From: Ptychodera flava | Taxonomy: Eukaryota; Hemichordata; Enteropneusta; Ptychoderidae | Length of the DNA: 64,000 bases | NCBI RefSeq assembly: GCF_041260155.1 | Contig: NC_091944.1 | Coordinates: 11,969,272-12,033,271, forward strand | Reading direction: 5' to 3' | Part shown: piece after piece, positions 10,233 through 22,800 of the stretch | Layout: each line of letters starts with the position of its first letter | Numbering within the stretch: the stretch's first letter is position 1 | Program-made: the position numbers and the translations under genes | The notes under the pieces: model-generated | Databases searched by the model: none | Seen by the model: only the letters and a program-made list of their open reading frames with translations | What the model was told of the DNA's origin: nothing

Positions 10233-10325
10233 ACCTTCGGAACGTGTTTATACATGTTGTGTGTTTATAAATAGGTTAGACAGCTGTGTGTGACGCGGCT
10301 GCATGTATAGACACGTTCCGAAGGT
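10233..10325. repeat. 24-bp inverted repeat near Polinton right end
   Basis: The left arm at 10,233-10,256 begins ACCTTCGGAACGTGT and the right arm at 10,302-10,325 ends ACACGTTCCGAAGGT. The arms match at 23 of 24 positions around a 45-bp loop. Two further CGTTCCG(G)(C/T)AGGTGT copies follow near 10,394 and 10,432. The block lies between the last gene and the presumed terminus and may belong to the terminal inverted repeat. Confidence 0.75.
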
Positions 10326-10505
10326 GTCAGAGAATTCCCCACTAAGTTCAGGACAATGCACTATATGGCACATCGCCAGCTGACGCGGTCACCCCGTTCC
10401 GGCAGGTGTATGTTAACTCACGTACGCACAAACGTTCCGGTAGGTGTCATTTTAGCTATATGGAGGGGTTTCGAATGAGGGGAAATGGGGGAAAATATAA
10501 TACGT

Positions 10506-11070
10506 GGCACAGAAAACAATAAAAACTAACTACTCACATTTTTGTACCAATACCTCCCGCAAAGGGATATCTATTTGGCATTCCCTCCTGCAGATGAAAC
10601 ACGGCTTAAAGCATGAACCCCTCTTGACCTTAAAGTTGTGCATGCTCCCCCTGCACTTGCGACCGCAGAGCTCCATTGAGCGTGGCTTAAGTCACCTGCT
10701 TGTGTTTTTTGGTATTTTCATGCTTACTTTATATCATTATACACATTATCACCAATGTCTAAAAGGATTTGCCGTGCTGGGCCTTATGCGTGTTTTGGCG
10801 AGAGTTTAGTGTTTTGCGATAGTTGGGTGTTGTGAGCCTCCTGGGTGAAATGGAGGCTTAGAGAGGGGGTGGTCCAGAACCCTGAGTTTGTATACTACTC
10901 CGGTTACTTTTAAATGATCATGAAGCTTCATTAGCATATCATTATTTAGACCTATCAACGCATTCCCTTTGGTCTTTCTAAAGTCTGTCTTGCTTCTTGA
11001 GATAATGATTACACGATATTTCTTTACTACTAACTCTTGTACAAACGAGTCTGGTAGATTAGGTGGTCGA
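10506..11070. other. stretch without a recognised gene, right of the Polinton
   Basis: No gene or clear repeat was recognised. Two modest open frames (10,504-10,809 plus and 10,806-11,165 minus) have no recognisable domain, and the second runs into sequence that is duplicated as non-coding flank near 36.3 kb. Confidence 0.4.
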
Positions 11071-13558
11071 GAAATACGACATCCTCTTTTCGGACCCTTA
11101 ATTTGTGGCCTTCTGAGTCCGATTCTATAAGTTTGGAGTGGGTCACAAACAGGTTTTAGTCGCAAATTCTGCTCGTGATGCTCTATACTTTATTCTCTAC
11201 TTACCCTCTGATTTTGAGCAATGCCGGTAGGTCAAGGATTTAGGACAGATCTAGAATCCTTTATGATTTAAATCTCTCTGTAATCTGAGTTCGGGGGATG
11301 CCGCATTAAAAGCCAGGGACAGAAATATTATTCAGAATGGGCGACAAGAGTGACTTTTTCTTAAAATGTACAACATTTTTCCCAATTGTTCCACGTTCGG
11401 GGAGTCAGCTTTCTGGTTAAATGAGCATATACGCACGTGCGTAGTACTAACTTTGTCACCGCTCTTCCTAATCGGAGGAAGCAGGAAATATTTATCAATT
11501 AGATTGACGGCGTGCCAAACTTGGGTAACGGAACGCACATGGAAATATAACAACTCAAAAACAAGTCAGCGATGATTGAGTCATGTCATATGACCTACGA
11601 AACCAGTTTGTGTTTTAATGTCTGTGTGTCATTTTTCGTTGGTTTTAATTGAAAGTCTGAATTTTTTTGCATTATGTATCTAAACAATACCGTATTTTGT
11701 CATCTTTATGAACCATGTGCGCTACAATTTTGGACAGAAAGTCATAGTTATTTTCAACTTTCATTTTGATTTGGACAGACAAGCCCTATTACAAAGCCTT
11801 TCCCAACACCTGGCACACATCCAAACTAATATTAAACTATATAGCAGGCCGGGGAGATGAAAGACAGATTAACCCCAAACATTGGGCGCTTTAGATGACA
11901 GGTACGACAAGCACTGTAAACATTATAAGGAAAAATAATCAATTGCATTGTTCGCTTTTTAGCGGACAATATAAATTTCATTTCAAGTGGGGTATAAAAT
12001 CTTAACAACACGATTATTTTCAGAGTGGGTAAATAAGTTCAGCATGTGACCTCGCTCTAGATACTGTATGTCTCAAATGTAGAGTTTGTACGCAAACTCC
12101 CAAGGACGCTTAAATGCGTCATTCAAAAAGCGTTTCTTTCAAAGACAGCCACTTTACGATTTCTACTTTGTTTAAAACTGCCGCTTTTTAATCTGTCCCC
12201 TGACCCTTTCTGTCTCGTTTTCATCTTCCTTCTCTGCTACACTCCAGCATTGATATAATTCTATTGTGTTTCCTCAGAGGTAGCGCAGTTAGCATATATA
12301 AAATTCTCCGCTATCAATTCACAATTAATTTTGACAGTGAAATGCATTCAACACATCTGCTGCACTTTGACGATGTCATACAAAAGCTAAATATTGTTTC
12401 TCATTTTTACAACTACCGATTAAAAAGAATCATTTACCCTGCACTCCCTGTTTAAGATAAGCAAGTTACCAGGCGCTATACTATAATTTGAGATTGGATA
12501 TTATTGGTAAATTCATTACATTTCATCACTACTACTATTTAATACATCTACTTCAAAAGTTCTAGAGATATTAGTGCGTTTCAATCGTCGTAGGAAGGCG
12601 TTCCTGTGTTTCAAATATCTTGATTTTATGAGACTGTTCTCTGCTCAAAGTGTGAATGAAACGTACCTCTTATTACAATATAAAACTATGTCAGTAGCTT
12701 CTTCTTTTGCCTTAGCAAATCGTATGCGACGATTTTAACGGAAATTTTATTACATACTAGCCAACTTTCGTTTTGAATTTCAATAGCAAGCCTAACTGTC
12801 AACAGAGCTGCAGAGCATATGCCAGGGCTTGACAATGATCTAGATACCATTCATATCACACTGGATGAAATACAAATTAACCATTCACAACGGGCACACT
12901 AACACATAGATGACATGGTATCGAGTACTGTAAACATGTTTTCGAAAGGTTCCTTAATTTGAACGGTTTACCTGTGGGTAGACAATAATGACGTTTAGAG
13001 GGAATTTATACAATGTTAATATATCCATAGAATTAAAGTAAAATAATGTAGTTTGTAAGTTGTAAGCTATTCAGGAGACCTTCTTCTTCTTCTTTATTTA
13101 TATCTAAGACGTAGATATGGTGTTTTAACCATACCGGAATCCCTAATGAGTGACATCGCAAAGATGTTAAGTGTTGGACTGTTTGAATCCGTCTGAACGA
13201 ATCGGTCCTGTTGCCTGATCCCACTTCTTGCTCCTGCACCTTTGTACATTTTTGTCATATATGCCATCGATCGACCTCACAGAATTTTCCTTTAAAGTCA
13301 CGTACCTACTGTAGTTACCCCTTCTCTGGCGAGATGCTAAGATTTCACAATTCAAACATCGTACGGAAATGTGTTTGTTTCAAAAACTAAGCCTCGATAT
13401 CGTTATTACATCCCACCTTGTAAAGCAATGTTGTGTCACATATCTACTGGTTACAAATTGACTATTTTTGTTGACCAAGTTTCCTGTTAAACAAATGTTA
13501 CTTTGCATCTCTCTGTGTCTCTGTATCTGTCTCTGTCTCTTTCCCTCTCACACACTCT

Positions 13559-13637
<79 letters not shown>

Positions 13638-16600
13638 ATATGAATGTTTGGAAGTTGTTAACCCCTATTTGGTGTTTTAATATACTGACAGTGACGTACC
13701 CTTCAATATTCTGAATTAATTAAGACGCTAGTAGATATCGGCAAATTATTGAGTCTAAATTTTGCAACAGTTGTCTGTATAAAACGCTAATCAACAGAGA
13801 CGCTAAAGAACATAGGAGAAAGAATTAATGTAGGAATTTCCATTGTCAATGAATATCATGACACGGTAGTGAATATATGGCGATAATGTTTGTTCATTTG
13901 CGTTACAACCAAACGACCGAAAGGTCATCCACAGGTCATGCTTGATGAATGGTTGTTTTGTCAGTTTCTATATTAACGTTATCGTGCTCTTGCAGGCAGC
14001 AGAAATGCCATGGACTGGGGATTAAATTATGACGTGACGACTGAAAAATTATTTATCCGTAAATGTACAACACATTGGTTGTCGGACAGAAAGAACAAAA
14101 CGGCGACTTAAACAGCTATAACTGACAATATCTCGTAGGTAGTGCGAGTTTCTACCTATTTGACATCTGATAATTGTTTTTGATGTACTGACAGTGACAG
14201 TCCCTGCAACAAATTCGAATGTGTCATCCTACGAGTTTATAGGGAAAATGAGTTTTGACAAATTTATTTATACTTAATACACATAATAGCATTTGTATCT
14301 TGCTAAACTCGAGTAACTGGAAACCTATCTAAGTGAAAGCGATTTCAGTCCCAAACATATCAATTCAGTACTAGTAGATCTGTTTGTCTGTCACTCTTTT
14401 TGTCTTCTCTTCATTTCTAGTTCTTTACACGCTCTAAGATTAAGGTCATTGATCGACCTCATACGTTGTCGTTTTACATTTAGTACAGCTATACCGTAGC
14501 TACAGCGCTAGTTGAAGATTCCACGATCGTTCGGATTATTGTTGTTTATTTGTTCTCTGTTGAAGAAATCGGTGCCGATTTTTATTCATAATCGTCTAAC
14601 AGGAATATTATTGAAGAGTCGGATTTTTGCTCGTAGAAATGCCTGTTTTTAGAAAGTTGCGTTAGTCGTGATCTTATGCGCTAATAATTAAATCTGTCCG
14701 AAAATAAAATGAAAAAGCTGTCACTAGTGCCAAAATATAAAACGATACCGATAGGACGTTTTCATGCAAAATTTAAAAACTAACCAGCGGGCGGGGAGAA
14801 AAAAATCAACATTTACACCGAGCGGGGAAGAAATTTCAGGTTTTTGTCTAGTGGTCGGGTAGAAAGTTTCTGGCAGTGGGGTAGAGGGGGGATGTCGTAG
14901 GAAAATCAAACGCCTAACTCATAGAGGAGCAGTGTCCAAAGCGTGAAATGCTTGAACAGATTTGCGTTGATCATCGTTGCCACACACGCATGTCTGATTA
15001 AAAGATAATGCTGCGGCCAGGCTTTAACTGCTGCTCATGCTCATGAAAAGCCAAAGACTACGGGCAGTCTTTTAACATTCCGGTAGCTTTACACTGAACA
15101 AGAATGTACATTTAATATTGCATCCATATACTGAACGAACACACAGTGGGGGATAAATAAATGGTTGATAAAATGAAATATACATGTGGGAATATGTACA
15201 TCTAGTGGGCAATGGGAAATTTCAGTGGTGAGGGAGAGAGCAGTGGGGAGCTTGAACTGTTTTGGGGGTGGGGCGCGGCAGACCATATTACTGGAGGGCA
15301 GTGGGCGCTATTGTTAGTTACTCCTATTGCAGATGTTGAGAAGATAATTTCTGATTGAAGATGTTGGGAACGGGCTTCATGAAGGTAATATGCATTTCTG
15401 ATATGAGTTCAACTGTAGGGGAAAACTATTGAGTTTCATGGCCCAATTTCCCCATCGTCTAAAGCTCGTCAACGAAGAAATGCACACTAAGAGATTGTTT
15501 TGACTTACTTGCTGTTCCTACTGTTCAGCTAGCCTTTGCTGAGTGTTGTAGGCATTAATCACTTACTGACAAAACTGGTCTTTGGTTCATATTGATTTTG
15601 ATTGCCATCAACCGTCACCGTTCTGTGACATCGTATTGTAAAACAAATGCCAGAGTTAATAAACAGGGAACCATACTATACACGTTTATTGTTATTTGCG
15701 CGTTTGCTTTACTCATGTGTTGTCTGCGTCACCATATGCCGAACAGCGCCGTACGAAATGTCTTGTAATCGCGTAATGATGATGGAATTCAGTCCAGAAC
15801 GTAACTTAGTAACTTAGTAGGATTTCCTAAAATAAACTTGCACTTGAAGATATTGGACATTCCAAAAGCCAATGTTTTAGGTATTAAAGCATGTGGTACT
15901 TCTTCACTGAAAACATTTTGTTCTATATCTAATATTTTTCGATAGTCTAATGCGACCGAAGATTTTCTTTACAGCAATATTTACAGTAACTGCAGACACG
16001 AAGAGTTTTAAATCAGTGTAAAAGAAACACAAATATACGCACTCACCATATCAGCTTAAATGTTTTAAATGATTATCGTTTCGTAACCATATGTCAATAT
16101 GCACTTAATAAGTTTAAGGCTTGTAACCAAATAATATATTTCAGAAGATGCAGAACGACATTTATATTGCACGAGGGAGATATAAAACTGTTTCTTCGTT
16201 CCCTGATATGATATGAAAGACCTTACATTGCCTTTACAATCAGCCATGTCTCTCTGATTCTCTCTAGGTATAATGATCATCATCTATATTTTTATATAGT
16301 TCATTACACATTAATATCTCAATGTGCTTAGTAAAAACATGTACAACTCTTTTTACCATGAAATTTGGTCCCCCTTTTTTCTTAAAATCTCAAAATTTTT
16401 TCTGAAATGTAACGTTATAGCATTCACCTAGAATTAATAGTAGGAGCAATACTAACGTTTTACAACTTTATTACCTTCAGCACAGTTTCTACATTTCAAG
16501 AAGTTAAGCTGAGCATAAACAATATGTATACATTGGCTAACATATGCAGTAAACGAAAACGCTGCTTTACATTTATCAATACACTCTTTATCAAATTATT

Positions 16601-16980
16601 ATGACAAAAGGTAAACGGCTAGTTACGCTGGCACCGTTAGAGGCCCAAGGAGTAGCTTAAGATGGTATGAATTTATTGTAAGTGTCCCTAGAACAATTTA
16701 TCGATAAAATCATTACGAATGTTTTTCTCTTTACTTTTTAAGTTTAACCTGAATAGGAACAAGAATTCTGAATAATTATTTTATTTTTGGACTACACAAT
16801 TATTTTGAGTACGGAAGATTTATGATATCATAACACTAAAACCCTAAACAATTATATCAGAATTAGACAAAAACTATGTCATTGGATGTAACATCCTCAA
16901 CCGTAAACATATGATTAATTTTCTAATAGTATGCGTGTAAATCAATGAAAGTCTGGCGAGAGAGTCTGGACTGCTGTGAT
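11070..16980. repeat. duplicated 3' flank of GTPase gene A (copy 1 of segmental repeat)
   Basis: Sequence from about 11,070 reads closely alongside about 36,270 onward (for example CTATAAGTTTGGAG followed by GGGTCACAAACAGG or GGGTCGCAAACAGG). Further matches occur at 11,580 with 38,845; 12,200 with 39,280; 15,430 with 40,765; and 16,440 with 42,640. It is non-coding in both copies apart from scattered short frames. The matching stretch downstream of gene C is missing, but the central part recurs at 62,560-63,250. Confidence 0.75.
13564..13638. repeat. (TC)n microsatellite
   Basis: A nearly pure CT dinucleotide run of about 75 bp, with a looser CT/CA-rich leader from 13,505. The Leu-Ser repeat frame across it is an artefact. 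Confidence 0.95.
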
Positions 16981-17011
16981 TTTGCTTTTTTTATTTCCGT
17001 TGAGATAATTT

Positions 17012-20000
17012 TTATCGGATACTAACATCTCCACCTTTTTTGTAATTTTCTGCTGCAGACAACAGGGCGAGAAGAACCCGCAGGATGTGAACGTCTTGTG
17101 CTGACGTTTCCTTGTTAATAGGCACGTTTTCCAGGTGATCCAAATTGGATACTCTGAAGATGCGCGAATTGTCTATTCCCATGGCGTCTGATATCTTTTC
17201 CACTTCTTCATCGACATCCTTTTTAGACTTTTTATCAATATGGGTGATTATTGCAAACACTGGAATTCCACGCCCTACGGGAATATCATTGTTAGAAAAT
17301 CAGGTACACCATGTTATAAAATTTTAGTCGACATTGATAGGGAACGAAGAATAGACCAGACAAAAATATAAACATAGAACCCCAATATGAAAATAGAAAA
17401 CAAACAAAACTTTGAGTTGGCGACAAGAAAGCTCGCTTGTTTTACTGACATCTAAAGAGTTACACGTTCATATCCTCACCTTTCTTCTGTGCAACCTCTA
17501 CAACTGTGACACCAAGTTGGTCCAGCTCCGTTGCTGTTGCCTTGTGTACAAAAGCAACAGCATGAACTACTCCAGCACTGAACTTCAAGCTTTTTACCCA
17601 AGCCTTTGGTGAATACCACGCCCAGTAGGTCAACTCTTCGTTTGCAGGATATTTGCCGTCAAAAATATCACTGATTACTTTGGATGACTTTCCCCTTCCT
17701 CCCTCCCTCTGGTATTTCTGGAGTGCACCACCAGGAACATCGATGCACTTGAAACTCTTTCCTTTGACATTAATTTTGTATGGAGTTAGGGCAGCTGTAC
17801 CAGTCGATACTCCTTTCCACGTGGAAGCCAAAGGCGTATGTAGATAAGACAATGCCTAAAGCAGACCAAATACACGCATGTTACCTATTATGTAAACTCA
17901 TACTGTTTAGTGTACCATTGTTTTTTCCCTATTTTCGTTGGCAATTTGTGTAGCTGAGAAGAAGATATTATTTTAATTTCAAAAACTGCTGCAAATAGAT
18001 TTCATTCAACATTACAGGTTGAGGTACCGTGACTTATAACAAATGTACATTATTGATTGAACACATAGTCTAAGTATGGGATGGAAATGCTGTCATGCTC
18101 CTTTCTGGTTCCATAGTTCATACCCTGTGTATGCAGACGGAAGTGCGGGTGTTACGTGCCTTTGGATGGTCAATGAAGTTTGCTGAGTAACGCAAAAGAG
18201 AAAACTTTTAAGACTTCTGTGTTTATTTTTCATATTCATGAAAACAAAAAATGAGATAAACTAAAACCTGTAACTGCAAAATGCGTCATGATATTTCACA
18301 TTTTCTTTTGTTGGTGTAGTGATGCAGTATTGCTTTAAAATGAATTTCATGTACGATGGCCGTGAAATACGACCTCAAATTATAAATAAGGTGGAGCTGC
18401 CTGTTACCAATACATTTTTTCAAAGCAATATTTCTCATCAAAGATACAAGAAAACCCCTTAATACTATATGTTTTCAAAAACCAGACACTCTAAAGTTTA
18501 GTATGGTAGCGGTAATTTACTCGAAGGATGAAGTGGCTGTATATTTTGGGTAAAAATATCAATTTTGGTATTAACGATGAAAATTATTTTAAGTCAAAAC
18601 CTTGATGCTATTTTCTGAAATGTAATATTTTACTTGAAAGAATAGTATGTGTAAAAACGACTATTTTATTTTGCATTACCTCTCCTCATTCTACAATGGC
18701 AAGGGTTGAAAGGCTGACACTAAAAAAAGTGATTAAAATCATGATTGGCAAAATTAAAATGCCTTTTATTCAAAATGCCAAACAAAACAGTAGTTATAGC
18801 ATTTACAGAACATGTGAAAATTTCAGAAAATTTGACGCAGCCAGTGTGGAGTTTAATTCTTTGGCACTTTTGAAATTGGGAGGAAAAACAAGGCAGAAAA
18901 GCGGGTGATTTGCATATATTTACATAATTTACGCTAAATGGTGAACTCGACAAATATTCTAATCTTGGGTTGACAAAGTAATTAAAATTGAATGAATATT
19001 TGCAAAATAGTTATTTTTTAGCAAAACACACTGTATTTGGTGCAGCGCCCCCTTAAATGTGTGTCATTTGAGTTACCCTTCCTTGACTTTTCCATTGCAG
19101 TGCGCCATATTACTCTCTAAACAAGACATTGGCAATGACATAGTGCACCCTTGTAATTGGTAATTTGTCACTGGACGTGACTAAAAATTGAAGACATTAT
19201 AATGCTCATGAAAAAAGAAATGCTGGTACCAAAGCCCTGTCTGTGAATAATGTCCATATGTGATTTTATTGCAAACAAGTAGACATTAGAAATAGTATAA
19301 ATGGCGCTGGTTTATGTCCTTGCACCGAGTTGCACAGAATTAGTATGTCATACCGTGGCTCGTAAAATTCTACTGATCTACAAAAAACCTGTCAAGACAT
19401 GTCTGAGAAATGGCTTTTGACGTAAAAAGTCAGAATGCTTGTTGGAAACAAAATGCTCCCATGTTCAGTGAAGAAGAAACTTCCTATAATTAGCCTTTAT
19501 TGACTGTTAAATCTTTGTATTATCAACATCTGCAGCAAGCGTAATCAGATTTAGTTCAGTTATTCATTATATAGATCTCTAGTTGCAAACATTGTTTCCC
19601 TGTTTAGCCAATCTGAACTGCCACCCTAACCACAAAAGGTCATTTAATAAGTAAATTATTATGCATCAACAGAATGTCGCTATACACTTTTACACTACTG
19701 AACGATCCACATCTGTACCACGCTTAGTCAAATTTGGCGCAGTACTTCTGGACATATCACACTAATTAGGACAGTTCATCAAATATGCAAATACGCAATT
19801 AATTGCCATCATACGACTAATTTCTTCACCTGCTACTACAACACTTTAAGATCAACTTCTGTACCAAGTTTCATCAAATCTGCTGCTGTATTTCTGGACA
19901 TAGCACAGGAATTGTTACACTTATGCAATTGTTGCAATATGCAAATGAGCAATAAATTGAAAATATGCTACTATGACTTTCTTTGCTATTGCAAGACTTT

Positions 20001-22675
20001 GAGATCAACATCTGTACCAAGTTTCAATAAATTTGTTGCAGTATTTCTTGACATATCACACTTATTATTAAAGTTCATTAAATATGCAAATGAATAATTC
20101 ATTGACATAATACTACTCAATTGCCTTACTGTAATTGTGTAGTTAATTGCCATATGCAATAGTGTATTATCCTGGTTTGAAAGGAATTGGCTTAGGCATA
20201 TCTGAGATATCTGCGTGGATGCATGGACGGACGCACGAACGGACGCACGGAGCCACAGTCCCCTAGACTTCGTCCGGGGTACTAATTAATCACTGAAGGA
20301 GTTCGGGTTGTTAGTTTAGTCGTTCTGGTGACCATTGGCAACGGACCGTGCTACACTCCTTTGGCCGACATGTTTCGTTAATGCCTCTTTTTAAATTCTA
20401 TGCATTGATTGGTCATCCAGATCGAGACATGTAATACGTCCAAAGCAACATGACTTGTAAAGGGACAAAGCACCATTCTCGACGCCCAAGCTCTACGTCC
20501 TCTTATATTGGATACGTTGCCATGGGTCTGATACTATGGTCACGAACATTCCCATCTTAAGTCGGGCACCCTCCCTACTGGACTAATTTACGATGCTTTT
20601 TTCAAAACAACTGCTGACGTAAAAATAATCATTAATAATACTGTTAATGAATTCCGTTTGACTTACTTGTATAATGGTATTAATTGAGGATGATTTGCCA
20701 TGTCCAGGTGCACCGATGAAAGCAATGTTCACATTGTTACACTTTTCCTTGATGTCATCTAGATAAACGAGAAATAACTTAAACTGAGAAACTACGGAAT
20801 AGCTTTTTAATGACTATTTCAAACGAAAATTGCAACATTCATGCTAAATAGATGAGCGAACGCAATTTAACGTTAAACTTAGAAGTCAGTAACATTACTT
20901 AATCACCAGAACATTGTTTTACTACTACGACCAAAGCGTGATGAGTTTTTAGGATAACCATATGTGGTTTAATAATAAAATATCGACGTGAAAATAAAGC
21001 TCGACTGTTTGAATTCAGCATGCCATACCAATTGTTATAATCCTCATTTGTCTTGTTTCTATTGAAAATTCGAATCTTCTCGGGTTAATATCGATGATCT
21101 TTTCAGTAGTCTCCAAAACCCGGGACATATCTCCTGGTTTGGAAGCGATTGTCTTCAAAGTGATTTCATTGCCTTTCTTCTTCACTTCCTTGACGTAATC
21201 ATCAGTAAGATTGAAATCAGCAATTTTCTCCTTTATTTTTTCAGCCAAATCAGAAACCTCAACTTCATCAGAACACTCGAATCGAATTGGGTGCCTCGTC
21301 GTCTTATGTTTAATGAACACTTCAACTCCTGTTGTATTATTTAATGCAATCATAGCAAGAGTTTTGATCAGAAAAATAATCGCATTCATACAAATCCATA
21401 ATCTAATGACATTAGGTCAGAATTCGTAAGACAATAGTTGTAAACATAGACACAAAACAGCACAGAATAGACAGTAAATAGACGGTACACAAACAAAGTC
21501 ATATTCATGAAATAAACTGTCGCATATTATAGTGACATAGGGCAAAAATCAACTGAGCCAACTGACAATTATACATTTCTTAAATACGATACGCGTGCTC
21601 GCACACAAATCGATCAGACAAGCACACGAGAAAATATGTAGAATTGTAGTGGTCGAGCCTCTGACTACTGACAGAGAAACGTTAGATTTGTACTTGACTT
21701 CCATCATGCGAGTTTGAGTCCGTTTTATGGAAGATGTGTTGAAATAAGGTTCTGTATTACATTTAAATTACAGTTTTAAAAAGTTTTTTCAAAGTTGTGG
21801 CTAGCTATCTAAGAAAACTCGGAATACCCAGGGTGCTAGCGATTAATGCAAAATATGGACTCTGTGTCCTCTCCGATGTATTGTGAAAATAATATCAGCT
21901 TTGCACGGCATGAAAATAGATATACCTGATAGTAATAACCAAAACCATCCCATGCATATTTTATAATATATATTTTGTACGCACCTGCATGATGTGATTT
22001 GATTTTGAAGGTGACATCTGAGCCTTCTAAGCTACGGGCAGTTGTATTTGGACTTAACTCCTCTGATTTATTTTCGTCAACTGTCTGCATCAATACCACT
22101 TCACTTCCATCTTGTTGCGCTCTTTCAGTGATCTTTGTGGCAAGTCTGAAGTCTGCTATATTTTTTTGTATGTCTATTGCTAAGTCAGAAACCAAAGTGC
22201 TCTCCCTGCATGATATTCTTATTGGATTGACTGATTTAAAATACTTGACAGAAATACTATAAGCTGTAAAAGAAAAGCAAACAGTTACGCTACTTGTTGT
22301 TTGATAGCAGCACAATTGCACATAACTTGGCGTATCTTACTTTATCGTTACACATTCATCTCGAAAATCAAGCTTAATAAGATTAGTTGTGCACTTACTG
22401 GGTTCTTGTTCCTCGATAAATTCAACCGTGTAATCCTTCTGTATGACAGATATCGGTTCAGAGAACTCAAGTTTCCGAGATTCTCCTCTATCATCTCTTA
22501 AGAAGAGGCGGATCTTGTTTATCTTGATGACGCCACTCTTCAGATCAAATAATTCAGCATTGTCTTGTACGGCCTTTGCTAGCTCATGGACGGTGTCAGT
22601 CTCTAGACACTGCAATGGTAGCAGATTTCCCTCAGATCGAGCGTGACGCACATCTATTTTCTTTCTTCCGCTCAT
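17012..22675 (-). CDS. GTPase gene A: three ubiquitin-like modules plus IFI44-like GTPase (six exons)
   Basis: Exons, read minus: 22,675-22,399; 22,263-21,985; 21,328-21,029; 20,758-20,667; 17,855-17,480; 17,274-17,012. All introns are GT...AG with phases 1,1,1,0,1, giving 528 residues. Exons 1-3 each encode one module of about 93-100 residues with a shared pattern: beta-strand, (H/P)xx, DT/V-S/H-D/E-LA helix, L/F-x-L, then strands ending in (V/F)-x-F. I read these as beta-grasp, ubiquitin-like folds (inference). The GTPase follows: G1 GAPGHGKSS (301-309), G3 DVPG (355-358), G4 THID (452-455), then VHILRVLLALLSAAENY. The order and C-terminal pattern match IFI44/IFI44L GTPases, which are interferon-induced in vertebrates. 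No signal peptide or membrane span is seen, so it is probably cytosolic. The 2.8-kb intron 4 carries a repeat insertion. The start is MSGRKKIDVRHAR, shared with genes B and C. Confidence 0.9.
19110..20281. repeat. repeat insertion in intron 4 of gene A with ~150-bp internal repeats
   Basis: Gene B's intron reads continuously from the TCTTGACCTTTCCATTG-type sequence to TTAATCACT, whereas gene A has about 1.2 kb between these points. Inside are about three imperfect copies of a unit of about 150 bp (CTGTACCA-type starts near 19,712, 19,859 and 20,013, each followed by TTTCTGGACATA-like and ATATGCAAAT-like sequence). It ends with GGACGGACGCAC-type short repeats and CCCTAGACTTCGTCCGGGG. Class unknown; non-autonomous. 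Confidence 0.6.
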
Positions 22676-22800
22676 AGCTGCAATGTCTGTGTTTCACCTT
22701 TAATGCAGTGTCGCAAAAATATAAAATTATCTAACCAGGGCTTGACAAAGTTCAGATTAACATAAGTTACAGGGTTGGTCAATATATTGCGCATGCTCAT
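22676..22800 (-). promoter_or_regulatory. conserved 5' region of gene A with NRF1-like site
   Basis: Immediately before the ATG, GGTGAAACACAGACATTGCA is conserved in all three genes. About 113 bp upstream of the ATG, TGCGCATGCTCA (plus-strand reading, 22,788-22,799) corresponds to TGCGCAAGCTTA in gene B and TACGCATGCGCA in gene C. The last is close to the NRF1 consensus GCGCATGCGC. No clear TATA box or interferon-response element was seen. Confidence 0.4.

Larger units (their letters stand above)
1..10505. mobile_element. Polinton/Maverick-like element, left end outside window (fossil)
   Basis: The region carries the hallmark Polinton set: a protein-primed family B DNA polymerase, a retroviral-type integrase with a C-terminal chromodomain, and a small packaging ATPase with GPTNSGKT and LIILDDC motifs. 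Several structural-type or membrane genes accompany them. The replication, integration and packaging genes run on the minus strand and most other genes on the plus strand, diverging from about 6,237-6,404. The left terminus is not in the window. The right terminus is placed near 10.5 kb because recognisable genes stop at about 10.1 kb and are followed by an inverted-repeat-rich block. It is broken, with roughly half a dozen interruptions, while several frames of more than 200 codons are still open, so the insertion looks fairly young. The exact right end and target duplication were not identified. Confidence 0.85.

Noticed and set aside
1-10505. Polinton as an integrated retrovirus-like element
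   Set aside because: The integrase is retroviral in type, but reverse transcriptase and LTRs are absent, and a protein-primed DNA polymerase and packaging ATPase are present.
10806-11165. 119-codon minus-strand frame as a gene
   Set aside because: No recognisable domain, and its start overlaps flank sequence that is non-coding in the duplicate at 36.3 kb.
17012-22675. GTPase genes as vertebrate IRG or GBP relatives
   Set aside because: The G4 THxD, DVPG and the VxILRxLL tail fit IFI44 better; no GBP-type RD or IRG-type TKxD motif is seen.
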